From Ramichloridium luteum (lineage: Eukaryota; Ascomycota; Dothideomycetes; Mycosphaerellales; Dissoconiaceae): a stretch of 64,000 bases of DNA. Below are positions 1 to 9,090 of this stretch, piece after piece (position 1 is the first letter of the stretch; each line of letters begins with the position of its first letter). Both the position numbers and the translations under genes were made by a program. The stretch spans positions 124,001-188,000 of the forward strand of contig MTSC01000011.1 in the NCBI GenBank assembly GCA_002368545.1, written 5' to 3'. The notes below the pieces were generated by a model. That model searched no databases and had not been told where the DNA came from. It saw only the letters and a list, made by a program, of their open reading frames with translations.

Positions 1-1
1 C

Positions 2-502
2 GAAATCTGGATGTACGATCTCCGCGCGCCGGTCCGGGAGATGCTACAGCCGCGACCTCGCGCCGCGGTCGAGCGGGCGTTGGCGCGGCCGGGGGATTAT
101 TTGGATTGTGTGTGTTGTTCCTCGTCTTCTGCGGCCGCGGGTGGTGCTGGTGGGGAGAGGGACGGGGAGGGAAGGCAAGGAGACGGTGTTGGAGAAGGAG
201 TTTCTCTAGCGCCGGAACAACCCGGTACCGCGTTGCTGTATCAGCTGTACCTGGAGAGTGGAGGGTTGATTAATGTTGCGGATTTGTGGGCGGCGTTTTG
301 GGCGGTGATTGGTGGTGGTAGCAGGCGGCTGGACGAGGATGGGGAGGCTGAGGTTGGGGATGAGGAGAAGGCGGAGGCGGAGGAGAAGAAGGCGAAGGCG
401 CTGTTTCAGCGTGGATTGGCGGAGTTGCGATATCTGGGTTTTGTCAAGAGTACAAGGAGACGGGTGGATCATGTGGCAAAGGTGGCGTGGAAGGGGTTGT
501 AG
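2..502 (+). CDS. ORC3: Origin recognition complex subunit 3, C-terminal part (5' end outside window)
   Basis: The reading frame is open from the first bases of the window, so this is the 3' portion of a larger gene. The visible 166 or so residues match the winged-helix C-terminus of fungal ORC3: an opening YDLRAPVREMLQPRPRAAVE segment, a low-complexity Ser/Ala/Gly/Glu insert, then a YQLYLESGGLINVADLWAAF block and the closing ELRYLGFVKSTRR...DHVAKVAWKGL. ORC3 is a core subunit of the six-protein complex that marks replication origins and helps load the MCM helicase in the nucleus. The acidic Glu/Lys-rich insert between the last two blocks is probably a disordered loop. The gene ends 173 bp before the convergent copper transporter gene. 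Confidence 0.85.
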   Translation, partial: EIWMYDLRAPVREMLQPRPRAAVERALARPGDYLDCVCCSSSSAAAGGAGGERDGEGRQGDGVGEGVSLAPEQPGTALLYQLYLESGGLINVADLWAAFWAVIGGGSRRLDEDGEAEVGDEEKAEAEEKKAKALFQRGLAELRYLGFVKSTRRRVDHVAKVAWKGL

Positions 503-675
503 AGGATTTTTTTTAGAAAATGTTAATTTGTGGATGTACAGTAGGAGTATGAATGGAATGAATGCCCAGTGTCTATGGCTGCAAATCATCGGTTCGCCGT
601 CTCGACAGGAGATCTCCCCCGCCTGTCCCCACCCGGAGCCGTCCGCACGCCGGAACTTATCATGCCCATTCGATC

Positions 676-1784
676 CTAATGACACGCCGCGCTCCGCGTC
701 GCCGGCGTCGCCGCGCCGAACAGGAAATGACCCACAAACGCCCCAACGCCGACAGCAAGCATGACCCAGCCGTTGTACGTCATGAAGATAAGCCTGTAAG
801 AACGATTCGTCAATCATCAACGCCAGCTGGTCCTCCCGGAAACTCCCCCTCTCTCCAGTCGCGAGAAGAGTAAAGTGAAGACTTACATGATGAAAAACGA
901 ATAAAACACCTGCACGCCATAAAATGCCGCCTTGACCAGCTGCGCCTTCTTTTCCTGCGCACTGCGCGCGCTGCCAGCGCTGCCACCGCCACCACCTAGT
1001 CCCAGGAGTGAGCTGCGTTCGCTGACTACAGCGTCGTCGGTGACGACTTTCAAGTTTTGGATTTACGTGAGCACGTTATTTCTTTCTCTCTTTTTCTTTC
1101 GCACACTCGCTTCGCATGGAGGTGAACGCGTAGGAGGGGGCGAAAGCGGAAACCAAAAATAGTTCAAGGAGAGTGGGAAGCATATTTGTGCGCATGTGCT
1201 TATCGATGCATATGCTGGGTATTGCTGACGGAGGACACAGGGAGAGACTCACGAGGTAACGAAGTCTCCTTCGGCGTTGGGGGCAATGCGGCCTGCTCGT
1301 ACTGTCGCGCGCCTTCCTTGATCGCCTCGTAGCCGGCTGTCAGGACGACTACGGCGATGAGCGAGAAGATCAGGGAGCCGAGGCCGGTGACGCGCCAGCT
1401 GCGGAAGACGATGCCTGCCGAGGTCGATTAGCTCCTCCGGATCTTGGTTGAATTGTGCCATTGAAAGGGAATGGGAGTTTCTGCTTATTCGCGGGAAGGA
1501 GGTCGTACAGAGGTTCTCGGTATCCCAGGTGAAGAGCCTATGCGAGATGTGAGCTGGATTGGGATCTTGTGGCGAGCAGATATCATGGGAATGATTCTAA
1601 CATATTCATGGAGCACATCGGGCTCATGTCCATATCGCCATGACCCATACTACTGTGGTCACTGGATTTGTATTAGCCAATGCACCATCATTGCCAAGCG
1701 GTTGTCTGCAGCATTGGTGGTATCGCCGCGCAGCAGCCAGCTTGGTCGGCTTCGCTGGAGGACGTACTGATGTGAATGGTCCAT
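676..1784 (-). CDS. Ctr-family high-affinity copper transporter, six exons
   Basis: Exons (minus strand) read 1784-1768, 1661-1602, 1537-1509, 1414-1253, 1046-887 and 793-676; every junction is GT-AG and the join is 181 residues. The protein has an N-terminal His/Met-rich metal-binding region (MDHSHHDHSSMGHGDMDMSP), the MCSMNMLFTWDTENLC segment, then TM1 from about residue 45. TM2 carries the Ctr signature MxxxM (residues 143-147, MLIFM) and TM3 carries GxxxG (GVGAFVG), ending SAACH as in fungal CTR2-type proteins. Ctr proteins are trimers that move Cu(I) across the plasma or vacuolar membrane. The first exon is only 17 nt and the third only 29 nt, so gene predictors are likely to miss it. 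Which Ctr paralogue this is cannot be told. The promoter holds two copper-element-like motifs. Confidence 0.88.
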
Positions 1785-2397
1785 GCTGTGGAGCTGGCTA
1801 TGCTTGAGATATGCAGCCGAAGGATGTATCGGTTAGTCGAAGTCAAGAAGAAGATGATGCTGAACGCCGAAGTATGCAAAAGATGTCGTCAGGTGTATGA
1901 ACAATGATTATCTGGGCAGTCGTCCGGTCAGCCAGAGGCGACGTTTGGCTGGCACGCGATAGCTGGCTGACTTGCTCACCCGCTACCGCCGATTGCGCCA
2001 GCCTGCCGGCCTCCCACGATCCCATCGATTCAAGCTTGCTCAAGCGGAATGCTTACCAGCAATTTGACGGGCCGTATCTATGGGAATGTGTCGCCTTCTG
2101 ATGTTTACCAATATCCCCCCGGCGAGAAGATATGGAGAATATAGTCCGCATAATACATCTCATGGCGAGTCTATTCTTGCGCCAGCCAGGACTACTTACT
2201 GTGAAACAGGGTCCAAACGTGGCGGACATGACATCGTCTTGAGTGCCTCAGGCAGACCATCCCGCCGCCAAGCTTCGGACTTTGCGGCTTTACCAAACCA
2301 GCTCCCAGAAATTTTCCCTGGCCGAATTTATGTCGAAGTGATATTGAGAGCTTCACGCAAGTCTTTTGGTTGTACAGATAGACACGGCACTGCAGCC
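1785..2397. promoter_or_regulatory. Divergent promoter region between the copper transporter and PWP1
   Basis: No supportable gene in these 613 bp. It must hold the promoters of both divergent genes. Two identical CTTGCTCA octamers stand out (separate entry). Short open frames here have no coding character. Confidence 0.6.
1971..2042 (+). promoter_or_regulatory. Pair of CTTGCTCA motifs resembling Mac1/CuRE copper-response elements
   Basis: CTTGCTCA occurs at 1971-1978 and again at 2035-2042, 64 bp apart, about 190 and 250 bp upstream of the copper transporter ATG. Yeast Mac1 binds paired TTTGCTCA elements in copper transporter promoters, and related filamentous fungi use TGTGCTCA-like sites; these copies match the yeast octamer at 7 of 8 positions. 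The paired arrangement and position support a role, but binding is inferred only. Confidence 0.45.
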
Positions 2398-4168
2398 ATG
2401 ACGTCCATGATCACGGCTCTCGCATGGGTGCCGCGGGGACATGCCGCGGCATTCCCTACCAAATATGCATTCGACGAAGTAAGAGACTCGATTGAAAGTT
2501 CGTTGAAGCAGAATGAAGGCTGACCGTTGAAAGGACGAATATGCGCGCATTTCCAAGCTGGCCAAGCTAGAGCTCGACGATGCGAAGGAAGATCTAGAGG
2601 AGGCGCGGCAAGCACTGAACAAGTCAGACGATGCGCCGGCCAATGGCTCAGCGAGCAAAGCCGACGAGGAGGAAGACGACGACAGCGATGACGACCACGA
2701 GAACGCCGACGAGGATGAGGAGAAGATTGCTGACGATGACGACGACCTCAAAGAGTACGACATGGACAACTACGACAACGAGCCGGACATTGCGCCCGGC
2801 GGCGGCGGCGACGATGAGGACGACGACGAGCCCTCCAACAGCATATTCGGCAACATCAAATCGCTCGCCTACCACACCGACAACAAGGACGACCCGTACA
2901 TCACACTTCCCGAGAACGAGGACGAAGACGACGAGGAGCGGGAAGAGCTGCAGGTCCTGCCGACGGACAACATGGTTCTCTCGGCGCGCATTGAGGACGA
3001 AGTCGCGCACCTCGAGGTCTACGTCTACGAGGACGATGCGGACAACCTATACGTACACCACGACTGCCTGCTGCCCTCGATCCCGCTGTGCGTGGAATGG
3101 GTCGGCACGAAGGTCGGCGCGGAGGCCGCGACAGCCGCGGGCGGCAACTTCGCCGCTGTCGGCACCATGGAGCCCGAAATCGAGCTGTGGGACCTCGACG
3201 TCGTCGACTCGATGTATCCGAACGCGGTCTTGGGACAAAGCAATGTGCCGGACATGGCGGAAACACTCTCAAAGAAGAAGAAAAAGAAGTCCAAGAAATC
3301 TAACGACGCCTTCCACGTCGATGCGGTCCTCGCGCTCGCGGCGAACCGCGCGCACCGGAACTTGCTCGCATCAGCCTCCGCAGACAAGACGACCAAACTC
3401 TGGGACCTGACGACCTGCACCGCCGCCCACTCCTACGCCCACCACACGGACAAAGTCTGCGCGCTCGCCTGGCACCCGACGCAAACCTCCGTTCTGCTTT
3501 CCGGCTCCTACGACCGCACAATCGTCGCTGCGGACATGCGTGCGTCGCAGCAATCCACGGTACCGCGCTGGGGCGTCGAATCCGACGTCGAGCTTTTACG
3601 GTGGGACCCACACGACGACCACCGGTTCTACGCATCGACGGAGAACGGTATCCTGCACTGCTTCGACGCCCGCACGATCCCGTCGAAACCGGAAGCCTCG
3701 CGTCCAGTGTGGCGGCTGCAGGCGCATGAGAAATCCCTCTCGGCTCTCGCAGTCAATCCCGTCGTGCCGGGCTTCATCGCCACGGGATCTACCGACCGCT
3801 CCGTCAAACTGTGGAGCGTGCCGGATAACGCCGGCACCGAAGGCATCGGTGGGCCCAGTCTGGTCGCATCGCGCGACCTCGGAGTCGGGAAAGTATTTGC
3901 GGCGCACTTCGCGCCGGACGACGAGGTGGCGTTCCGGCTCGCGGTCGGGGGATCGAAGGGTGCGGTGCAGGTCTGGGATACGAGCACGAATCGCGCGGTC
4001 AGAGAGGCGTTCGCGACGCGGGTCAAGTTGCCGGCGGCAAGGGCGGGCGATGCGGAGGGTAAGGAGAGATTGGTCGGCGTCGCGGAGGATAATGAACTGG
4101 AGGATGAGGAGGCGGAGGATGAGGAGAACGGTGGTGAGGGCGGGTGGGAGAGTATGGATGAGGAGTAG
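2398..4168 (+). CDS. PWP1: Periodic tryptophan protein 1 (WD-repeat ribosome biogenesis factor)
   Basis: Two exons, 2398-2478 and 2534-4168, separated by a 55-bp intron with a GTAAGA donor and a GCTGAC branch-like site; 571 residues. The conserved N-terminus ITALAWVPRGHAAAFPTKY is followed by an acidic linker (residues 60-150) and the family block SIFGNIKSLAYHTDNKDDPY. WD40 repeats run from about residue 240 to 520, with LASASADKTTKLWDL and IATGSTDRSVKLWS as clear examples. A second acidic tail closes the protein. PWP1 is a nucleolar factor of the large ribosomal subunit pathway. The ATG at 2398 has G at -3; a second in-frame ATG at 2407 would drop three residues and corresponds to the start in some relatives. 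Confidence 0.93.
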
Positions 4169-4754
4169 GTAGGGAAGCACTTCCATGGTGAACGGCTGAA
4201 TTTGATACGGATTTATTCCTACTGCCGCGATGGCGGGGATGAAATGAAGATGTGATGTATCCATGGCTTTTGATATGTGGATCCGTGACTTGACACTGCT
4301 TCGTTCGTGCATGGTAGTGGCTCTGGAATCCATCGGAAGATTATATATAGTATGCCTTCAATATCAATTGCTAGATGGACTAGAACATTTGATTTCTTCC
4401 CGGAGAAATTGAGGTTCACAATAAGATCATGTCAGATTTCGCAAGCAGAACCCGAACCCTTACACGACTCTCCTCCCACATGCGATCTCAGCCCCTGCAG
4501 CAACAGCTTCCAGCTCACTGAGCTCGGTTATGTGGAAGGGAGAAAAAAAGGCTGTAGATGATTGAGGCAGACGCTCATGATGTCAAATGAATGAAACCGG
4601 TGATCTCGGAATCCTTGAGTATACTCCGATGGGGCTGGTCGGACAATGTGAATGCCTCGCGCCACCCCACCTCGCCTATTGAGGCATCCCGCCAGAATAG
4701 TCCTGATCTTCCACCCCCAAAACCAGCTGGCAACGGTCCTCCAGCACCGCCCAA
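4169..4754. other. Intergenic region without recognisable gene
   Basis: 586 bp between the PWP1 stop and the G-patch gene start, both on the plus strand. It should hold the PWP1 terminator and the downstream promoter. I see no RNA gene or repeat. Confidence 0.6.
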
Positions 4755-5741
4755 ATGGCGCCCTCGGATGCAGCAGAAGAAGATGACTACCTCACCATGT
4801 CTTTCGACGACGTGCCCGCGCCCGCCGCGGAGTCGAGTCTACAAAGAACCGCCCGCCTGAAGCGCGAAGCCGCTGCGCGCGCCCATCAGCTCTCCAAGAG
4901 AGACCTCGCGGCGAAAGCCGCGCGCGACCAGCAAGCCGTCTTGAATACCGCGCTCGATAGCAGTAACAGCCTCGGCGCCAGGATGCTGGCGAAGATGGGG
5001 TACAAGGATGGCGAGACGCTGGGTAAGGCGGAAGGCGCACTACGGGAGCCGATTCGGGTGCATGTGCGCGAGAGGCGGCGGGGCATTGGAGAGGAAGAGA
5101 AAGTCGCCGTGGGCGGGAAGAGGAGCGCGGAGGATGTGGAGAGCGAGGAGGCGGCGGAGAAGAGGAGGAAGGTCGTTGCGAAAGAGTACCGCGAGCGTGC
5201 GCAGCTGTCGGCTGAGGAGAGGAGGTTGAAGGGGCAGTTGGAGGGCGCGATGAAGGTGCTTGAGACGATGGAGACAGAGGCAGAAGCTAAGAAGGCAGGC
5301 AAAGATGCCAATGCCGATGGCGACGACGAGAGATTTGTGAAATCAGAGAAACGATCAGATCCTTTGCACGTGGCTGGTTTCAAGCCTCTACAGTCAATCA
5401 ACATGCTCCGTCGCTCGCTCGCGCGAGATCGACTCCGCGCAGAGTACGAGCGTGCCGCACAGCTCCTCAAAGCCGATGCAATAGCGAGTCGCGACCCTCT
5501 CGATGACAGCATGACCGGCCGGCCGAGCGCGCGGCAGGCTTTCCTCGTTGCAGCGGAAGACGAGCTTGAAGAAGAAGACTCCGAGCTTGAGGAATTTGAG
5601 GAGCTGGAGCTTGCAGAACAGCTTGAAAAAGTAGTAATGCATCTACGGACGGAATACAGGTATTGTTACTGGTGCATGGGAAGTTATCCGGACGCGGAAA
5701 TGGATGGTTGTCCTGGATTGACTGAAGACGAGCATGGCTGA
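4755..5741 (+). CDS. G-patch domain protein, GPATCH11-like (DUF4187)
   Basis: Single-exon gene of 328 residues starting at an ATG with A at -3. A G-patch domain lies at about residues 72-115 (SLGARMLAKMGYKDGETLGK, followed by a basic RVHVRERRRGIG tail). The C-terminus, about 275-328, matches the DUF4187 domain of GPATCH11/CENP-Y, including the YRYCYWCMGSYPDAEMDGCPG cysteine cluster and a closing LTEDEHG. The middle is charged and coiled-coil-like. G-patch proteins usually activate DEAH-box RNA helicases in splicing or ribosome assembly; the helicase partner here is unknown. Family assignment is firm because both the order and the terminal motif match; the biochemical role is inferred from the family. 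Confidence 0.88.
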   Translation: MAPSDAAEEDDYLTMSFDDVPAPAAESSLQRTARLKREAAARAHQLSKRDLAAKAARDQQAVLNTALDSSNSLGARMLAKMGYKDGETLGKAEGALREPIRVHVRERRRGIGEEEKVAVGGKRSAEDVESEEAAEKRRKVVAKEYRERAQLSAEERRLKGQLEGAMKVLETMETEAEAKKAGKDANADGDDERFVKSEKRSDPLHVAGFKPLQSINMLRRSLARDRLRAEYERAAQLLKADAIASRDPLDDSMTGRPSARQAFLVAAEDELEEEDSELEEFEELELAEQLEKVVMHLRTEYRYCYWCMGSYPDAEMDGCPGLTEDEHG

Positions 5742-6483
5742 TATTTCTTTCCGTGAACGCATGCCGCAACAGGGCGCCACGAACCATACCTTGATATGTG
5801 GGCAAGAATATAATATATTGCAGGGTGCATGCGGATATATGATGAAGCTAGCATGTCGACCTGCATAGCTCCCGGTCCTTCGCAAGCTCCGCAACCTGAT
5901 ATTGCTCTGCACAAGCAAGGCGAAGCTGACAACCCTTCCATCGCGCCGCATTCGTGCTCGTATTGTCAGCGACTGGTGATTGATCTCCGCGAGACAATCG
6001 ACAAGATTGCCGGAGCCACGTCTTGGAGGAAGGCGTTGTCCTGGGCAACATAGAACTATCGCAATACTGGCATCGTCATGCTCGATTTATTGAACGGTGC
6101 TTTCCAGGGTTGTGACTTCTTTGCCAAGCTGATGCATAATGACCATGGTCTCACTAACCTTCAGTGTTATCCCATATATACCGTTCGTATATTGCTCCGA
6201 ATCGCTCATCAGGGAAGTGGTGATTTCTTTTGACATAATCGAAATTTGAAGAGGGATTCCACGACCTCGTCCGCGGAGACTGCGGCGGCGGTGGCGGCGA
6301 TGCGGCGCGAGATAGCGCTGGCAACTTCGCTGGAGACGGACATGGAAGCACGCAGGATGTGATCCTGGGCAAAGAGGATAGGCGTAAAGGCCATTTCTTG
6401 GAGCATACGTGGGGCGCGCCTGACCGATGGCCGCCTTGGGGCCTGTCGAAGGCATACCTCGCGCTGCGGCGCTATGAGTTCTT
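5742..6483. other. Convergent intergenic region with one weak small open frame
   Basis: 742 bp between two convergent genes. The plus-strand G-patch gene and the minus-strand Zn2Cys6 gene both terminate here. The only coding-like stretch is on the minus strand at 6209-6406 (separate entry). Confidence 0.5.
6209..6406 (-). CDS. Possible small ORF downstream of the Zn2Cys6 gene (hypothetical)
   Basis: A 65-residue frame beginning MLQEMAFTPILFAQDHILRA has GC-rich third positions and an Ala/Ser-rich amphipathic middle, unlike the noise frames around it. The frame stays open upstream to the stop codon of the transcription factor gene, without an ATG beyond 6406. It could be a short independent gene, an alternative 3' exon of the transcription factor, or chance. 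No homologue is recognised. Confidence 0.2.
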   Translation of the reverse strand: MLQEMAFTPILFAQDHILRASMSVSSEVASAISRRIAATAAAVSADEVVESLFKFRLCQKKSPLP

Positions 6484-8670
6484 TCACTGAGCAGAAACCT
6501 GCTGGCCGATGGATTCGGCAGAGAACAAAGTATCGAAGAACGTTAGGTCCATGCCCTGCAAGGCCCAGTCCTCGTTCGTCGCCGTGAGATCCGGGTATTC
6601 AGTGTACTGCCACGGGGCAACCTGGGGCTTTTCATGGACCGCCAAATCATTTTCGCCAGGACGACTGTACATAAGAGCCCCGGAGTCCATCGCGGTGGCG
6701 GCGGTGGCGGCGGCGATCTCATTACCTGGGCACGGCTGCGTCGTAGCCTTCTGGATTCCGTTGCGCCGCGTGATCTTGATAACGCCGAAATACGGGATGC
6801 GCACGGAGAAATCGACGTTCGCACTCGAAGGCGTCGCATCAACCGAGTCTTCGTCTACGACACTGATAGAGTCGCCGATGCCAAGATGGTTGTGGTCAGC
6901 ATTGTTCTTGTCTGTGGCAGCCGTCGCCGCGGCATCAATGTCCAATAACTTTCTCAGCAGCTGTGCGCTTTCCGCACTCAGTGGATCGGAATTGACGCGA
7001 TAGACTTCCTCCATGATCTCTTGAACGTTTTCCAGCGTTGCACGATCGCTGTACTGCTGATGAGAGCGCAGAAGAGTCTGCTCTCCAGACGCTGCCGCAT
7101 GACTGCTGTGGATGTTGGCGTTGAGCCGGGCGAGCAGTAGCGTCATCGCTGCCATCAGAGTAATGAAGTCGATGAGCCGGCAGCCGTAAGAAATGCCATG
7201 GGCACTTTGGAGCACGACGAACCGCGTCATGATCTCACGAGCGGCGGTGATGCAGGTAGCACGGGAATGGTCATGATTGTGTTGCTGCAAGAATTCTGTT
7301 GTCGTGGATGAGGACGCAACATTGAGCATGAACGGTAAGTGCAGCTGGATTAGAAGGTTATAGTGGACAACCTGGGAAAAGAGGCGGCGCGTAGCCCAGA
7401 ACATATCGGTGGTCGAGGCGCCACGTTCAAATTTGGGAATCAGCCAGAACTTGCTGGGGACTGTTTGGGCGGCGCGTTGGAGTTCCTCGTCGAGCCGTTG
7501 AGTCTGAACGACTTTTATGGCGAGGTCATCGTCGTCTTCGTTGCGCTCGAGTATGCGAGAGGCAATGACACAATGAAGGCGTTCAACCCGACCAAGTGGA
7601 GTCTCGGTGGCGAGCATCGCTTCCGATGCCATACTGCGATCCATCGAACCTTGCGGAAGGCCCAGCATCAGACAGAGCAAGCGGTCGAGGTTCACTATTC
7701 GAAACCAAATCAAAGCAGGAAAGTGCTGCACACCGGGCTGAAGGACATGATACTGCGGGAATCTATTACGGCGGTTGATGCCCATCAGTTGTGCGACGGA
7801 CAGAGCTCTTCGGCAGGCCAACCAACTCCGGCGGAGGTTGCCAAGCGTAAGTTGCAGTACGCTCGCGATAACCATGCATTCAAGCATCTCGACACTGCCC
7901 AGCATGGAGTTTTCGTTGGTCACCAGCGTCGTCGCGAGGTGGACTAGGCGTTCCATGATCGTCTTTGGAGCTTCCGCCATGCCTTTGATCTCTTTCTGTA
8001 AATCTGGATGCAGGTGTGGCACGACGGTGGCCAGGAGTAACATATGCCGCGCGATGAGGACAGGGTGATCATCTGCCGTGGGTCGATCGGCACACAAGTC
8101 ATGTAATGGCTTGGTGCCTTCGGGATCGATGTTCACATACGGCATTGTCATGACCTCATGCGGCAGGATCGATGTCTTCTCACTCGCTGTATACATTCTC
8201 CTCGTATCTTCTGCGGAAGGCAAAGATCCATGGAGGAGCCTTGATAGGTTTTGCTGTATCTCGGATGAATTGCCATGGTGTGCGTTGGCACACGAAGGTC
8301 GCAAGGAGGAATACGGAGGCGTCAGGTACTCTTGCTTACTTGTGTACCCGTTGGACACACGAATGCTAGAGCCTTGGGTCCCTCCCGCACGTGGCTGTTT
8401 CTGATCAAAATCATCCGAGACCTCTTGACTGATACAGTCGCAACCACGGCGCTGGCAGGCAACGCAGACGATATGCAGATCGCCGGCCGCCGTCGTCGGG
8501 AACACACATCGCGCCTTTCGTCGCTTACATTCCCAGCAACTATGCGTGCCCTTACGGAGCTTGCGGCGTTTGTTCGCTGCTGGTTCGTCAGTTGGCCGAC
8601 TGTGTTGTAGCATATTAAATTCCGAATTGGTAATGATTTCAGACGGGGATCTTGACATGACGAAAGGCAT
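6484..8670 (-). CDS. Zn2Cys6 (fungal-specific) transcription factor
   Basis: Intronless frame of 728 residues. A binuclear zinc cluster lies at about residues 44-78: CWECKRRKARC, a 13-residue loop, then CVACQRRGCDC, giving C-x2-C-x6-C-x13-C-x2-C-x6-C. It is preceded by a basic KRRKLRKG stretch. A fungal_trans-type middle homology region follows (around ECMVIASVLQLTLGNLRRSW and RALSVAQLMGINRR), and the C-terminus is acidic and aromatic, as in activation domains. Zn2Cys6 proteins bind CGG triplets. The divergent neighbour is a monocarboxylate-type transporter 420 bp away, and the shared promoter holds three CGG-containing repeats, so local regulation of the transporter is plausible. The ATG at 8670 is the first; ATG at +5 codons is an alternative. 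Target pathway is unknown. Confidence 0.92.
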   Translation of the reverse strand: MPFVMSRSPSEIITNSEFNMLQHSRPTDEPAANKRRKLRKGTHSCWECKRRKARCVFPTTAAGDLHIVCVACQRRGCDCISQEVSDDFDQKQPRAGGTQGSSIRVSNGYTSKQEYLTPPYSSLRPSCANAHHGNSSEIQQNLSRLLHGSLPSAEDTRRMYTASEKTSILPHEVMTMPYVNIDPEGTKPLHDLCADRPTADDHPVLIARHMLLLATVVPHLHPDLQKEIKGMAEAPKTIMERLVHLATTLVTNENSMLGSVEMLECMVIASVLQLTLGNLRRSWLACRRALSVAQLMGINRRNRFPQYHVLQPGVQHFPALIWFRIVNLDRLLCLMLGLPQGSMDRSMASEAMLATETPLGRVERLHCVIASRILERNEDDDDLAIKVVQTQRLDEELQRAAQTVPSKFWLIPKFERGASTTDMFWATRRLFSQVVHYNLLIQLHLPFMLNVASSSTTTEFLQQHNHDHSRATCITAAREIMTRFVVLQSAHGISYGCRLIDFITLMAAMTLLLARLNANIHSSHAAASGEQTLLRSHQQYSDRATLENVQEIMEEVYRVNSDPLSAESAQLLRKLLDIDAAATAATDKNNADHNHLGIGDSISVVDEDSVDATPSSANVDFSVRIPYFGVIKITRRNGIQKATTQPCPGNEIAAATAATAMDSGALMYSRPGENDLAVHEKPQVAPWQYTEYPDLTATNEDWALQGMDLTFFDTLFSAESIGQQVSAQ

Positions 8671-9090
8671 ATTGTGTCATATAAGCCACGGCGGAGGAGT
8701 TAGTAATACATTCTTTCATTTCGAATCTCGTCTTTATGTACGTACGGTTAGCGTGGTCAGCGGCGCTGACCCGCCGCTGCGCATGGCGTAATGATCGTCC
8801 ACCTTCGGCGGACGAAGCCCATTCTACAGCCTTGTTTCGGCCCTTCGGCGGACGAAGCCCTTCTTCCTCCAGCCTTGTTTGGGCCCCTTCGGCGGACGAA
8901 TTCCAACTTCTATGTCTGACAACCGGAGAATTCTAGTGAATGGCGATGGCATTTGGTAAGCTGTCTTTCAGTGTGGAACGACGGATGTAGATTATATAGA
9001 AGCGTAAGTAACACTTTTTCGGTTGCATTCGTAAAATTCATCCCTATCCATTCTGAATCTTCTGAACGACCTGCTCCAATTAAAGCGTGA
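8671..9090. promoter_or_regulatory. Shared divergent promoter of the Zn2Cys6 regulator and the MFS transporter
   Basis: 420 bp between the two start codons. No coding potential. Its main feature is the repeated CTTCGGCGGACGAAG motif near the regulator-proximal side (separate entry). Confidence 0.6.
8803..8900. repeat. Three imperfect 40-44 bp repeats carrying a CTTCGGCGGACGAAG hairpin
   Basis: The 15-mer CTTCGGCGGACGAAG occurs at 8803-8817 and 8843-8857, and its first 14 bases again at 8887-8900. Each copy has CTTCG/CGAAG arms around GCGGA and contains two adjacent CGG triplets. The spacers (…CAGCCTTGTTT…) are also related, so the unit is a 40-44 bp tandem repeat. Hairpins of this kind may act as regulator sites or be a small repeat expansion; the sequence alone cannot decide. 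Confidence 0.7.

Noticed and set aside
2631..3410. Thr/Arg-rich 259-codon frame overlapping PWP1
   Set aside because: Off-frame reading of acidic Asp/Glu codons; PWP1 explains the region.
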